A DNA stretch of 64,000 nt from positions 1 through 64,000 of the forward strand of contig JAHCAI010000007.1 in assembly GCA_019634975.1 (NCBI GenBank). The letters run 5' to 3'. Positions 8,377 to 17,708 of the stretch are shown here, piece after piece. The DNA comes from Burkholderiales bacterium (lineage in GTDB: Bacteria; Pseudomonadota; Gammaproteobacteria; Burkholderiales; SG8-41). The notes beneath the pieces were generated by a model. It saw only the letters and a list, made by a program, of their open reading frames with translations, ran no database searches and was not told the origin of the DNA. Each line of letters starts with the position of its first letter. Position 1 is the first letter of the stretch. Made by a program: the position numbers and the translations under genes.

Positions 8377-9405
8377 TCAGCGCGGCGCCGCCAGTACTGC
8401 AAGGCGAAACCCGGCGGCACCGAGATCACCGGTATCCAGCGCCAGCTGCACAGTCAGCTCGGCATGGGCGGCGAAGCCGCTGCGCGGATCGCGGCCATTG
8501 CCGAGATACTCGGCGGGCAGGAATATCCGGCGCGCCAGCGTGTGGTCATTGGCGTTGGTCAGCACCAGGTCCAGCGCCGGATAAGCGACGGCGTGACCCG
8601 CATGATTGCGCAGCGTGGCCGTCAGCTGGATGCGATCGGGGCGAGCGGGATCCAGCAACTGCAGATCGGAGGCCTCGATCAGCACCGCTTTCGGCAACCG
8701 GGGCAACGGCACCGCGCAGCCGAGCTGGCTGCAGGCCGCATCCAGCCACTGCCGCGCAAGGGGATGGCGTGCCGCAAGTTCACCGCGATAGAAATAGATC
8801 GCCTGCACACCGAGTGCTGCCGCGAGCAGGACGCTCGCCAGCGCAAGTCCGCGACGGGCGGGCGCAACAGTATCCTGCGCTTCGCTGGCAGAGGCCTGCA
8901 TGAAGGGATTTGCGCCAGCGGCGGCCGGTGCCTCGCCCGCCCCGGTGTCTGTCGCCTGCAGAGCAGCGGATTCAGGTACCGGCTCCCCCGCCGGCTGCGG
9001 CGGAAGGTCGGTCCGCGCGACCGGGGCATCCGGCTCCGGCAGCAGTTCAATCCGGCCCGCATCGTCATTTCCCTCCGGCGTCACACCTGGGTCGCTGCCG
9101 GGTGGAGCCTCGATGGCGTCATCGGTGGCGGAAGCATCCGCTGGAGCTGCCGCGGCATCGGTGACTGCGGTGGCTGAAGCCGGTGCGGCTGCCGCCACCG
9201 ATTCAACCTGCGGCAATGGAAGATCCCCGGCAGGGGCGCTTGCAGCGGCCGCAGCGGCCGGCGGGACATCCGGCACCAGCGCTTCAAGGCCGTTGAACAC
9301 CTGCAGGCAGCGGCCGCAGCGGACCTGCCCGCCGTGCGCGCGCAGCTGTTCCGGCGTCACACGGAACACCGTCCGGCAATGCTTGCAGCGCGTCATCAGC
9401 GGCAT
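8377..9405 (-). CDS. Zinc-ribbon and DUF3426 membrane protein
   Basis: The N-terminus is an MJ0042-type zinc ribbon with CKHC (Cys7, Cys10) and CGRC (Cys30, Cys33). A long low-complexity Ala/Pro/Glu region follows to about residue 185. One transmembrane helix lies at about 186-206 (GLALASVLLAAALGVQAIYFY), and the C-terminal 130 residues form the DUF3426 domain, with LIEASDLQLLD and LTATLRNHAGHAVAYP. The layout predicts a cytoplasmic zinc ribbon and a periplasmic domain. The function is unknown. Immediate linkage to prmA is common in betaproteobacteria. Start and stop are close to the neighbours (9 bases from prmA), so it is probably in the same transcript. Confidence 0.85.
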   Translation of the reverse strand: MPLMTRCKHCRTVFRVTPEQLRAHGGQVRCGRCLQVFNGLEALVPDVPPAAAAAASAPAGDLPLPQVESVAAAAPASATAVTDAAAAPADASATDDAIEAPPGSDPGVTPEGNDDAGRIELLPEPDAPVARTDLPPQPAGEPVPESAALQATDTGAGEAPAAAGANPFMQASASEAQDTVAPARRGLALASVLLAAALGVQAIYFYRGELAARHPLARQWLDAACSQLGCAVPLPRLPKAVLIEASDLQLLDPARPDRIQLTATLRNHAGHAVAYPALDLVLTNANDHTLARRIFLPAEYLGNGRDPRSGFAAHAELTVQLALDTGDLGAAGFRLAVLAAPR

Positions 9406-9414
9406 GGCGTCACT

Positions 9415-10305
9415 CTACCTGCGTACGCCGGTCAGCAAAACCCAGCCGTCATCGGTCGCCGCCGGCTGCATGTCGAAATCCGCCGTATAGGCTTCGTGCA
9501 CCTTCTGCCACTGGTCGGCGAGGATGCCGGCCAGCGCGATGCGGCCGCCCGGGCGGGTCAGCTGCGCGAGCAAAGGCGCGAGCACGGTCAGCGGGTTGGC
9601 CAGGATATTGGCCACGACGATGCGTGCCGGTGTCACGGAGGCGGACTCGGCCGTCTCAAATGCGATGTCAACGCCGTTGCGCCGCGCATTTTCGCGCGCC
9701 GCATCGAGCGCCTGCGGATCAATGTCGATGCCGCGGGCGCTGCCCGCGCCGAGTTTCATCGCGGCGATCGCGAGAATGCCGGAGCCGCAGCCATAGTCGA
9801 GAATGTCCACTCCGGGCGTCACTGCATCCGCCAGCCAGCGCAGGCACAGCCGTGTCGTCGGATGGGCGCCGGTGCCGAAGGCAACTCCGGGATCAAGCAC
9901 GATGTTGACGGCTTCCGGGTCGGGCGGCTGGTGCCAGCTGGGTACCACCCACAGCCGCTCCGTGATCTGCAAAGGCCGGAACTGGCTCTGGGTCAGGCGC
10001 ACCCAGTCTTCGTCCTCGACGCGCTCGACGCGAAACGGCGTGCCGGCGGCGACATCCGCCGCGGCCAGCGCCTGCGGCACGGCGAGATGCAGCTCTGCTT
10101 CCAGCGCAAACAGCGCGCTGACACGGTTCATGCGCCAGGCCGCGGCCGGCGCCTCGCCCGGCTCCGCGAATATCGGGTGTTCGGCTTCGGTCCCCGCGGC
10201 GGCATCCTGCACATCGACCGCCAGCGCACCGGCATCAAGCAGCGCGTCCGACAGCGCCTCCACCGAGGCTTCCTCCACATGCATGATCGCGCACAGCCAG
10301 GCCAT
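9415..10305 (-). CDS. prmA: Ribosomal protein L11 methyltransferase PrmA
   Basis: PrmA trimethylates the N-terminus and lysines of ribosomal protein L11. The N-terminal substrate-binding domain (about 1-95) is followed by a Rossmann methyltransferase domain. Diagnostic sequences seen are the linker DPGVAFGTGAHPTT and motif I ILDYGCGSGILAIAA, followed by GIDIDPQAL and VVANILANPL in the NxxxxP-type active region. At 296 residues it has normal length. It is preceded by accC with a 40-base gap, a conserved neighbourhood. Confidence 0.96.
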   Translation of the reverse strand: MAWLCAIMHVEEASVEALSDALLDAGALAVDVQDAAAGTEAEHPIFAEPGEAPAAAWRMNRVSALFALEAELHLAVPQALAAADVAAGTPFRVERVEDEDWVRLTQSQFRPLQITERLWVVPSWHQPPDPEAVNIVLDPGVAFGTGAHPTTRLCLRWLADAVTPGVDILDYGCGSGILAIAAMKLGAGSARGIDIDPQALDAARENARRNGVDIAFETAESASVTPARIVVANILANPLTVLAPLLAQLTRPGGRIALAGILADQWQKVHEAYTADFDMQPAATDDGWVLLTGVRR

Positions 10306-10345
10306 GGTGCCGTCCGGGGTTGATGCGCCGGCGCCCTGCGGCGCC

Positions 10346-11701
10346 CTATTCGGCGCGGGTCAGTTTCGCCAGCCGCTCTTCGAGGTAATGGATGCTGGTG
10401 CCGCCGCGGCGGAAGGCGGCATCACCCATCAGTTCGCGGTGCAGCGGCAGGTTGGTGCTGATGCCCTCGATGACCGTCTCCGACAGCGCGATGTGCATGC
10501 GTGCGATCGCCTGCTCGCGGGTATCGCCATAGGTGATGATCTTGCCGAGGAGCGAATCATAGTTGGGCGGCACGAAATAGCCGTTGTAGGCATGCGAATC
10601 CACCCGCACTCCGGGGCCGCCCGGCATGTGCAGCGAGGTGATGCGTCCCGGCGACGGCGTGAACTTGTACGGATCCTCGGCATTGATGCGGCACTCGACC
10701 GCATGCCCCCTGAGCACGATATCCTTCTGCCGCAGCGTGAGCTTCTCGCCCGCGGCCACACGGATCTGCAGCTGCACCAGGTCGTGGCCGGTGACGAATT
10801 CGGTCACCGGGTGCTCGACCTGCAGCCGGGTATTCATTTCGATGAAGTAAAACTCGCCGCCCTCGTAGAGGAACTCGAAGGTTCCGGCGCCCTCGTAACC
10901 GATCTTGCGGCAGGCTTCGGCGCAGCGCTCGCCGATGCGGGTGCGGGCGCGCTCGGTCAGCAGCGGCGCGGGCGCCTCCTCGATGATTTTCTGGTGGCGC
11001 CGCTGCATCGAGCAGTCGCGGTCGCCGAAATAGTAGGCATTGCGGTGCTTGTCTGCGAGCACCTGGATTTCGATGTGCCGCGGTTTTTCCAGGTACTTTT
11101 CCATGTACACCGACGGATTGCTGAATGCCGCCTGTGCTTCGGCGCGCGTGGTGGCCACGGCATTTTTCAGCGCCGCCTCGGTATGCACCACGCGCATGCC
11201 GCGGCCGCCACCGCCGCCCGCGGCCTTGATGATCACCGGGTAGCCGATCTGGCGCGCGATCTTGACGATTTCCTTGGGATCCTCGGGCAGCGCGCCGTCC
11301 ATGCCCGGCACCACCGGCACACCGGCCTTCTTCATCGCGTTCTTGGCGCTGACCTTGTCACCCATCAGGCGGATGGTTTCGGCGCGCGGGCCGATGAAGG
11401 TGAAGCCGCTCTGCTCGACGCGCTCGGCGAAGTCCGCGTTCTCGGACAGAAATCCGTAGCCGGGATGGATCGCTTCGGCGTCAGTGACCTCCGCCGCGGC
11501 GATGATCGCCGGCACGTTGAGGTAGCTGGCGGCGGACGGCGCCGGGCCGATGCAAACCGATTCGTCGGCCAGGCGCACGTACTTCGCTTCGGCATCGGCC
11601 TCCGAGTGCACGACCACGGTCTTGATGCCCATTTCGCGGCAGGCGCGCTGGATGCGCAGGGCGATTTCGCCGCGGTTGGCTATGAGGATTTTTTCAAACA
11701 T
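10346..11701 (-). CDS. accC: Biotin carboxylase subunit of acetyl-CoA carboxylase
   Basis: AccC carboxylates the biotin of AccB in an ATP-dependent step, the first half of malonyl-CoA synthesis for fatty acids. The 451-residue protein begins [17 protein letters not shown], contains the ATP-grasp glycine loop [14 protein letters not shown], and carries the [14 protein letters not shown] active-site segment. All are standard. It lies 78 bases downstream of accB in the same direction, in the expected accBC operon. Confidence 0.98.
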   Translation of the reverse strand: MFEKILIANRGEIALRIQRACREMGIKTVVVHSEADAEAKYVRLADESVCIGPAPSAASYLNVPAIIAAAEVTDAEAIHPGYGFLSENADFAERVEQSGFTFIGPRAETIRLMGDKVSAKNAMKKAGVPVVPGMDGALPEDPKEIVKIARQIGYPVIIKAAGGGGGRGMRVVHTEAALKNAVATTRAEAQAAFSNPSVYMEKYLEKPRHIEIQVLADKHRNAYYFGDRDCSMQRRHQKIIEEAPAPLLTERARTRIGERCAEACRKIGYEGAGTFEFLYEGGEFYFIEMNTRLQVEHPVTEFVTGHDLVQLQIRVAAGEKLTLRQKDIVLRGHAVECRINAEDPYKFTPSPGRITSLHMPGGPGVRVDSHAYNGYFVPPNYDSLLGKIITYGDTREQAIARMHIALSETVIEGISTNLPLHRELMGDAAFRRGGTSIHYLEERLAKLTRAE

Positions 11702-11779
11702 GGGCAGTTTTATGCAGGGGCGCGGCGCAGGGTGCCAGCGGAATGGGGCGGAAACATCCGTCCGGCAATGCGGGTTTGC

Positions 11780-12238
11780 TCAGTCAATCAGGAACAGCGG
11801 CTGGCCGTATTCGACCGGCTGGCCGTTTTCCACCAGGACGGCCTTGATCACGCCGTCACGATCCGCCTCGATTTCGTTGAGCAGCTTCATGGCCTCGATG
11901 ATGCACACGGTCTCGCCGGCCTTTACCGCCTGTCCGACTTCGACGAAGGCCTTCGCGCCGGGGGCGGACGCGCGGTAGAAAGTGCCGACCATCGGGGACT
12001 TCAGGGCATGAGCCTCCGGTTCCGCCGCAGCCTCCGTCTCGGCGGCGGGTGCCGTCGGCTCGGCCGCAGCGGCCGCAACCGGCAGCGGCACCACCACGCT
12101 CTGCGGCGCCACGGTCTGCGCGCCTGCCGCGCCGAAGCGGCTGATGCGCACTTTTTCCTCGCCCTCGGTGATTTCCAGCTCGGCAATGCCGGACTGCTGC
12201 ACGAGGTCGATCAGCGTTTTCAACTTGCGCAAATCCAT
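11780..12238 (-). CDS. accB: Biotin carboxyl carrier protein of acetyl-CoA carboxylase
   Basis: AccB carries the biotin that shuttles CO2 between AccC and the carboxyltransferase. The biotin attachment site is the Lys of EAMKLLNEI (Lys118). The N-terminal helix [17 protein letters not shown] is typical, and an Ala/Pro-rich linker (about 55-75) separates it from the biotinyl domain. The gene starts 3 bases after the aroQ stop codon, so translation of aroQ and accB is probably coupled. Confidence 0.97.
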   Translation of the reverse strand: MDLRKLKTLIDLVQQSGIAELEITEGEEKVRISRFGAAGAQTVAPQSVVVPLPVAAAAAEPTAPAAETEAAAEPEAHALKSPMVGTFYRASAPGAKAFVEVGQAVKAGETVCIIEAMKLLNEIEADRDGVIKAVLVENGQPVEYGQPLFLID

Positions 12239-12241
12239 GAA

Positions 12242-12694
12242 TCAGCCCTCTTTGGTGTGGCGCAATGCGTAGTCGAGCGCCAGTTCATAGCCGGCCGGCC
12301 CGAGGCCGCTGATCACGCCAACGGCAATATCGGAGAAATAGGATTCCCGGCGGAACGGCTCCCGGGCAAACACATTGGACAGGTGAATTTCGACGAAGGG
12401 TATGGCGACCGCGGCCAGCGCATCGCGCAGCGCAACGCTGGTATGGGTATAGGCGGCGGGATTGATCAGGATGAAATCCACGCCCTCGCGGCCGGCCTGC
12501 TGCACCCGCTCGACCAGTTCGGCCTCGGAATTGCTCTGGAAGCAAACCAGTTGGGCACCCGCTGACTTTGCCCTGCCCTGCAGCCGCGATTCGATTTCGG
12601 CCAGCGTGGTCGCGCCATAAATTCCGGGCTCGCGGGAGCCCAGCAAATTCAGATTAGGCCCATTGAGCAGCAGAAAATGTTTCGGATTTGCCAT
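12242..12694 (-). CDS. aroQ: 3-dehydroquinate dehydratase, type II
   Basis: AroQ catalyses the third step of the shikimate pathway, 3-dehydroquinate to 3-dehydroshikimate. Type II signatures are complete: [15 protein letters not shown] at the N-terminus, [17 protein letters not shown] and the active-site [12 protein letters not shown]. The protein has 150 residues, the normal size. I start it at the ATG of MANPKHFLL; upstream sequence in frame is unrelated. A TATAAT-like box reading leftward at 12705-12710 would give a very short leader. Confidence 0.96.
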   Translation of the reverse strand: MANPKHFLLLNGPNLNLLGSREPGIYGATTLAEIESRLQGRAKSAGAQLVCFQSNSEAELVERVQQAGREGVDFILINPAAYTHTSVALRDALAAVAIPFVEIHLSNVFAREPFRRESYFSDIAVGVISGLGPAGYELALDYALRHTKEG

Positions 12695-13047
12695 GGTGTT
12701 CGCGATTATAATGCGCCGGTCCAATCTGCCCCTGCCGGCCGGGCCAGCCACTGCGACGCAGCCGGCGATTTGTGTATTTAGCCGATTTTGCCTTAGCTTG
12801 ACGGCAAAAGTCTACAATAGAACGCATTTTGGCTGACGTTACCGCCTTTCTTCAGCTGATCTCTTGGCGGCGCGCCGGATATCCCGGTGCCGGCCCTTGC
12901 CGTTCACGAAAAGGGGCCCACCCACCCCTCTCGCTTTGCGGATCAGACGCCGGTTAACAGGAGTTAGGCTGATTTGCGGACAAATAGCTCGCAGATCAGA
13001 CCACGCCGGGACAAAAAACGATTGCGGCGGAACTCCCCCGGTCCGGT
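12695..13047 (-). other. 353-bp intergenic region with a dyad and a possible rightward promoter
   Basis: No coding sequence is evident on either strand. A seven-base dyad TTTTGCC-N10-GGCAAAA occupies 12786-12809. Immediately next to it, a TACAAT box at 12813-12818 with TTGCCT 19 bases upstream could start rightward transcription, yet no gene follows in that direction for 3.8 kb. A weak five-base G/C stem with a T-run on the minus strand (12909-12929) could end the thioredoxin transcript. The leftward aroQ-accBC promoter must also lie here. Confidence 0.4.
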
Positions 13048-13599
13048 TCAGCCTGCCACGGACAGCAAGGGCTGCAACTCGCCCCGCATGCGGGCTTCGT
13101 TAAGCTCGCCGACCAGGCTCGCGCGAATGACGCCGGAACGATCCAGCACCAGGGTGTAAGGCAATACACCGGCACGGTTGCCTGCCTTGCGCGACAGTTC
13201 AATGGCGTCGATGCCGCCGATGAAGAGCGGGTAATTGATTCCGAACTCCTTTGAAAAATCACGAACTTTATCGGCCTGATCGACGGCGATACCGATGAAT
13301 TGGACGCCATTGCCTGACAATTCCCGCTGCAGGCGGACGAACATCGGGATTTCCTCCCGGCAGGGCGCGCACCAGGTGGCCCAGTAGTTGATGACCAGGA
13401 TCCGGCCACGATATTCAGCGCCCAGCGTCCGCATCGCGCCATCGAGGGTCGCCAGCCGGCTTTCGAGAATGGCGCGTGCGGCATCGTCCGCCGGCCTCGC
13501 CGCGATGCCGCCGATGCGCCAGAGGTGGGCAGCGTAGCCGGCCGCGGCAGCCACACCGCCGACCGCGGCGGCCAGCAGAGCCCGGCGCAGTGGCCTCAC
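13048..13599 (-). CDS. TlpA/ResA-like membrane-anchored thioredoxin
   Basis: A thiol-disulfide oxidoreductase of the TlpA/ResA group. An N-terminal signal-anchor at about 5-25 puts the thioredoxin domain in the periplasm. The active site is WCAPC (Cys77, Cys80), and the cis-proline region is VLPYTLVLDRSG. Such proteins reduce cytochrome c haem-site cysteines or other periplasmic thiols and take electrons from DsbD. The dsbD gene directly precedes and overlaps it: the TGA of dsbD overlaps the GTG start here. This supports a DsbD-fed reducing role. A poor alternative start in another frame was ignored. Confidence 0.88.
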   Translation of the reverse strand: MRPLRRALLAAAVGGVAAAAGYAAHLWRIGGIAARPADDAARAILESRLATLDGAMRTLGAEYRGRILVINYWATWCAPCREEIPMFVRLQRELSGNGVQFIGIAVDQADKVRDFSKEFGINYPLFIGGIDAIELSRKAGNRAGVLPYTLVLDRSGVIRASLVGELNEARMRGELQPLLSVAG

Positions 13600-15392
13600 T
13601 TTACCCCCAGAGCCTGGTCGAGGACCCCGGCAAAACGTTCGGCCGCCAGGAATCCGATCACGCGCAATCCCGCGATTTCCCGGCCGGCCGGGTCAAAAAA
13701 CACGATGCCGGGGGGACCGAACAGCCGGAAGCGCTGCAGCAGCGCGCGGTGCTCCGGAGTGCCTGCGGTGACATCGGCCTGAATCTTGACCATGGCCGCG
13801 AGCCGCGCCTGCACCGCGGGATCGGTGAAGGTGTAACGCTCCATTTCCTTGCAGGTGACGCACCAGTCGGCATAGAAATCCAGCATCACGGTCTTGCCCG
13901 CAGCCGCGCGGATCGCGGCATCGAGTTCGGCGCTGCTGGATACCCGCTGGAAGGACACGGGCGCCGTGGACGCACTGCCGGCCGCCGCAACACCCCGCAG
14001 CCCGGACAGCGGCTGCAGCACATCGCGGCCCCCGGACAGGGCGCCCACCAGGAAAGCCGCGCCTGCCACCAGCGCGATGACCCCCACGCCCTTGCTGAAG
14101 CGCGCGAAACCGCGGGCATTCGGCGGCAGCGGATCCAGTGCACGCAGATGCACCGCCGTGAGTATCAGCAGCGCGGCCCAGGCCAGCATCTGCACGGTCA
14201 CCGGCAGCACCGGTGTCAGGAGATATATCGCCGTGGCGATCAACATCACGCCGAAGAAGCGCTTGACGGTCTCCATCCAGGGCCCCGCCCTGGGCAGCAG
14301 TGTCCCGGCCGAGGCGCCGACCGCAAGGAGCGGCACGCCCATGCCCAGAGCCATCGAGAACAGTGCAGCGCCACCGAGCGTGGCATCGCCGCTTTGCGAG
14401 ATATAGAGCAGCGCGCCGGCCAGCGGCGCGGCGACGCAGGGCCCGACGATCAGCGCCGACAGCACGCCCATCGCGAATACCCCGGCGTAATGTCCGCCGT
14501 GCAGCCTGCCGCTCGCCGCAGCCAGCTTCGACTGCAGCGCCGATGGCAGCTGCAATTCGTAGAAGCCGAACATCGACAGCGCCAGAACGACAAACACCGC
14601 GGCAAAAGCGCCCAGCACCCAGGGATTCTGCAGGGCAGCCGCGAGCATCGCTCCGGACAGGCCGGCGGCGATGCCGGCCAGCGCATAGGTGATCGCCATG
14701 CCCAGCACGTAGCTGCAGGACAGCAGCAGGCCATGACCGCGGGTGACCTTGTGGCCCTGCCCGACGATGATGCCGGAGAGTATCGGCACCATCGGCAGCA
14801 CGCAGGGCGTGAACGACAACAGCAGGCCGAAGCCGAAGAAGCTGAGGATCAGCAGCCAGGTTTCTCCGTGGAACAGCGCCGCGATCGCGCTGTCCTCGCC
14901 CTGTGCCCCCGCCGTACCGGGTGCGGCGCCGAACAGGCGCGCCGCGGCGTCATCGCCGCCGGCCACCTTCGCCGCAGCGAGGCGCAGTTCGGCCTTCTGC
15001 TCGACCGGTACATAACATACGCCGACGTCGGCGCAGCCCTGCGAGACGGCAGTCAGCACCGCGCGCTGCGCGGCGCCGGCCTGGATCGGCAGGCGGATGC
15101 GCACCTCGTCGCGGAAGATCCGGGTTTCGCCGAAGAACTCGTCCTTGTGCACCAGTCCCGGCGGCATCTCCGCCGGACCCGCGCCGGCCGCAGCGGGCTC
15201 CAGCGAGAAACGGAACTTGTCGCGGTACAGGTAATAGCCCTTGGCGATCACATAGCGCACCTCGACGGCATCGGGCGCCACGACACGCGCGCTGAATGCA
15301 AAAGCCTGCTCGGGATCGAGCAAATCCGGCTCCGCCGCCCGGGCAAAGCCGGCGGCGAAAACCATCAGGAGGATCAACCAGCGCAGGATCAT
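13596..15392 (-). CDS. dsbD: Thiol:disulfide interchange protein DsbD
   Basis: DsbD passes electrons from cytoplasmic thioredoxin across the inner membrane to periplasmic acceptors. The 598-residue protein shows all three parts. After a signal peptide, the alpha domain has the redox pair Cys120 and Cys126 in QGCADVGVCYVP. The central membrane domain has SFTPCVLPMVPILSG and GPCVAAPLAGALL, each with its essential Cys. The C-terminal thioredoxin domain has WCVTCKEME. The ATG at 15392 overlaps the cutA stop codon in an ATGA arrangement, and the stop overlaps the following tlpA-like gene, so the three are translationally coupled. Confidence 0.97.
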   Translation of the reverse strand: MILRWLILLMVFAAGFARAAEPDLLDPEQAFAFSARVVAPDAVEVRYVIAKGYYLYRDKFRFSLEPAAAGAGPAEMPPGLVHKDEFFGETRIFRDEVRIRLPIQAGAAQRAVLTAVSQGCADVGVCYVPVEQKAELRLAAAKVAGGDDAAARLFGAAPGTAGAQGEDSAIAALFHGETWLLILSFFGFGLLLSFTPCVLPMVPILSGIIVGQGHKVTRGHGLLLSCSYVLGMAITYALAGIAAGLSGAMLAAALQNPWVLGAFAAVFVVLALSMFGFYELQLPSALQSKLAAASGRLHGGHYAGVFAMGVLSALIVGPCVAAPLAGALLYISQSGDATLGGAALFSMALGMGVPLLAVGASAGTLLPRAGPWMETVKRFFGVMLIATAIYLLTPVLPVTVQMLAWAALLILTAVHLRALDPLPPNARGFARFSKGVGVIALVAGAAFLVGALSGGRDVLQPLSGLRGVAAAGSASTAPVSFQRVSSSAELDAAIRAAAGKTVMLDFYADWCVTCKEMERYTFTDPAVQARLAAMVKIQADVTAGTPEHRALLQRFRLFGPPGIVFFDPAGREIAGLRVIGFLAAERFAGVLDQALGVK

Positions 15393-15739
15393 GGAGAGGG
15401 TCGGGTGGAGGGCGCGGTCTCGACAGCCACCCACTCGAGGTAGGCGGGCAGGCCGCGCTGCACTGGGACCGCAACGATTTCCGGAAGTTCGTAGGGGTGC
15501 TCCGCACGGATCGCGGCCTCGAGCTCGGCATAGCGGGCCGCCGTGGTCTTGATCAGGATCGGCACTTCCCTTGCCTCTTCCAGCCGCCCCTGCCAACGGT
15601 ATACCGAGCTGCAGGGCGGAAGCAGGCTGACACAGGCTGCCAGCCGCGCCTCGACCAGCGTCCGCGCCAGCGCGCCGGCCGCCGCGGCATCGGGCAGCGT
15701 GGAAAACACCAGCAGCACGGCGCCCGGATCAGCCGCCAT
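15389..15739 (-). CDS. cutA: CutA divalent-cation tolerance protein
   Basis: CutA1 is a small, very stable trimeric protein linked to copper and divalent-ion tolerance; its molecular role is not settled. Family signatures present: VFSTLPDAAAAGALARTLVEARLAACVSL at the N-terminus, then VYRWQG, EVPILIKTT and HPYELPEIVAVPV. At 116 residues from the ATG at 15739 it is normal. The cutA-dsbD order is conserved in many proteobacteria, and the genes overlap by four bases here. Its own start overlaps the end of the SDR gene by 11 bases. Confidence 0.94.
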   Translation of the reverse strand: MAADPGAVLLVFSTLPDAAAAGALARTLVEARLAACVSLLPPCSSVYRWQGRLEEAREVPILIKTTAARYAELEAAIRAEHPYELPEIVAVPVQRGLPAYLEWVAVETAPSTRPSP

Positions 15740-16634
15740 GCGCCGGCTCCTGCGCCGCGGCCATCGTGGCCTGTGCCGCCGCGATGCCTTCAAGCACGGT
15801 CGGGTAACGCAGCCGGACCCGCAGCTCCTGCTTGATGCGCGCATTGGCAAGGCGGCGGGATTCGTTCATGAAGGAATGGAGATTCTCCGGAATCACCGAG
15901 CGGGCTTCGGCGCGGGTTACCCGCGGCGGGCGCGGCAGCCGGAAGCGGTCGGCGACGAGGTCAAAATAATCGCCCATCTTCTGCGGCGCATCGTCGCTCG
16001 CGTTGTAGCTGCGGTTGGCCTGGCCGCGATGCAGCGCAGCGACGATCATGCGCGCGAGATCATCGGCATGCACATGGTTCACGTACGAATCGTCCTGCGG
16101 CAGCAGCGCCGGCGTGCCACGCTCGATGCGCGCCACCGGCAGCCGGTCCGCCGCGTAGATGCCGGGCACGCGCAGGATGCTGACGCAGACGCCGTTGCGC
16201 GCGCCCCACTCCCGCAGCCGCCGTTCGGCATCCGCGCGGCGGCGGGCGCGGTCGGTTTGCGGCCGCAACGGGCTGGTCTCGTCGACCAGCGCCCCGCCGC
16301 AATCGCCGTAGACGCCGCTGGTGCTGATGTAGACAAAGTGCTGTGGTAGACTGCCGCGCCTCGAAAGTGCGGCGATCAGGTGCGCGGTGCGCGTGTCGCT
16401 GCGGCCGCGCGGCGGCGGCGGCGCGAGATGGATGACGTCGTGGGCCAGTCCGGCGATGCCGTCCAGGGTATCCGGCCGGTCAAGGTCGCCGAGCAGCGGA
16501 ATGATTCCCTGGCGGCGCAGTTCGGCCACGCGCCCCCCGCTGTGGGTCAGCGCATGGATGCGATAGCGTTTTCGCAGCAGCACAGCCGCGCGCAAACCGA
16601 CGTCGCCGCAGCCGATGATCAGCAGCCGTTTCAT
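15729..16634 (-). CDS. NAD(P)-binding SDR/epimerase-like protein (YeeZ-like)
   Basis: An extended SDR-family protein of 301 residues. The dinucleotide site is LLIIGCGDVGLRAAVLL near the N-terminus, with a GCGDVG loop. The active-site region reads YISTSGVYGDCGG, with the catalytic Tyr expected near there, and a later VNHVHADDLARMI segment is typical of nucleotide-sugar epimerases. The physiological substrate is unknown. It is the first gene of the leftward SDR-cutA-dsbD-tlpA overlap series and has a TATTCTAG region just upstream. Confidence 0.8.
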   Translation of the reverse strand: MKRLLIIGCGDVGLRAAVLLRKRYRIHALTHSGGRVAELRRQGIIPLLGDLDRPDTLDGIAGLAHDVIHLAPPPPRGRSDTRTAHLIAALSRRGSLPQHFVYISTSGVYGDCGGALVDETSPLRPQTDRARRRADAERRLREWGARNGVCVSILRVPGIYAADRLPVARIERGTPALLPQDDSYVNHVHADDLARMIVAALHRGQANRSYNASDDAPQKMGDYFDLVADRFRLPRPPRVTRAEARSVIPENLHSFMNESRRLANARIKQELRVRLRYPTVLEGIAAAQATMAAAQEPAHGG

Positions 16635-16678
16635 AGTGTTCTATTCTAGCCCAGCCACCCTGTCCTGACCCCAGACTC

Positions 16679-17698
16679 ATGCACCGGCAAATCACCATAC
16701 GCCCCAGCGGCCATGTGTTCCATGCAAACGACGGCGAAACCGTGCTCGAAGCAGCGTTGCGCGAGGGTTTCATGCTGCCCTACGGCTGTCGCAACGGCGC
16801 CTGCGGTTCATGCAAGGGCAGGGTCGTCGAAGGCTCGGTGGACCATGGCCTGTCCCAGGAGGCGGCGTTGCCGGCCGCGGAACGGGAGCGCGGCATGGCG
16901 CTGTTCTGCCAGGCACGCGCCCTGTCGGACCTGGTGATTGAATGCCGCGAGATCGGCGCGGTCCGCGACATTCCGGTGAAAATCCTGCCCTGCCGGGTGC
17001 AGGAGCTCGAGCGGCTGGCTGCCGACGTGATGCGCATCCGCCTGCGCCTGCCGGCTTCGGAGCGGCTGCAGTTCCTTGCCGGCCAGTACATCGACATCCT
17101 GCTCAGGGACGGCACGCGGCGCAGCCTTTCGCTTGCCAATCCTCCGCATGACGACGGGCTGCTCGAACTCCACCTGCGCAATTACGGCGGGTCGTTCAGC
17201 ACCCATGTCTTCACGCAGATGAAGGCAAAGGACATCCTGCGCTTCGAGGGTCCCCTGGGCAGCTTCTATCTGCGCGAAGACAGCGACCGCCCGGCGATCC
17301 TCGTCGCCGGCGGCACCGGCTTCGCGCCGATCAAGGCCATCATCGAACACGCGATCCATCACGGAATCAGGCGTCCGATGGCGCTTTACCGGGGCGCGCG
17401 CACGGCCGCCGACCTTTACCTGGACGAATTGCCGCAGCGCTGGGCGCGCGAGCATGGCGTGACGTACGTGCCGGTGATTTCCGACGGCTCGCCCGGCGAC
17501 GGGTGGACCGGCCGCCGCGGGCTGGTGCACCAGGCGGTGCTCGAGGATTTTCCCGATCTCTCGGGCCATGAAGTCTATGCCTGCGGCGCGCCGGCGATGA
17601 TCGAGACCGCGAAGCGCGATTTCTGCAGCTTGCGCGGCTTGCCGCAGTCGGCATTCCATGCCGACGCGTTCACGCCGGCCGTCGCAGCTGTGCGCTGA
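16679..17698 (+). CDS. 2Fe-2S ferredoxin/FAD-NAD reductase (CDP-6-deoxyglucoseen reductase-like)
   Basis: A 339-residue electron-transfer protein. The N-terminal plant-type ferredoxin domain has the cluster ligands Cys37, Cys42, Cys45 (GCRNGACGSC) and Cys77. An FAD-binding barrel follows, with RSLSLANPPH, then a nucleotide domain with LVAGGTGFAPIKAIIEH and the closing ACGAPAMIETAK. The same architecture occurs in AscD/RfbI, in oxygenase reductases (XylZ, BenC) and in flavodoxin-like reductases. In betaproteobacteria this orphan version is commonly named after AscD, but no deoxysugar genes are near, so the electron acceptor is unknown. Confidence 0.85.
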   Translation: MHRQITIRPSGHVFHANDGETVLEAALREGFMLPYGCRNGACGSCKGRVVEGSVDHGLSQEAALPAAERERGMALFCQARALSDLVIECREIGAVRDIPVKILPCRVQELERLAADVMRIRLRLPASERLQFLAGQYIDILLRDGTRRSLSLANPPHDDGLLELHLRNYGGSFSTHVFTQMKAKDILRFEGPLGSFYLREDSDRPAILVAGGTGFAPIKAIIEHAIHHGIRRPMALYRGARTAADLYLDELPQRWAREHGVTYVPVISDGSPGDGWTGRRGLVHQAVLEDFPDLSGHEVYACGAPAMIETAKRDFCSLRGLPQSAFHADAFTPAVAAVR

Positions 17699-17708
17699 AC
17701 GGCGCCGT

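Noticed and set aside
9803..12565. A 920-residue plus-strand frame opposite prmA, accC, accB and aroQ
   Set aside because: The four genes on the minus strand are unmistakable; the plus frame is Ser/Arg/His-rich noise.
12909..12929. A possible terminator for the TlpA-like gene
   Set aside because: Only five G/C pairs with an eight-base loop; kept only as a remark in the intergenic entry.
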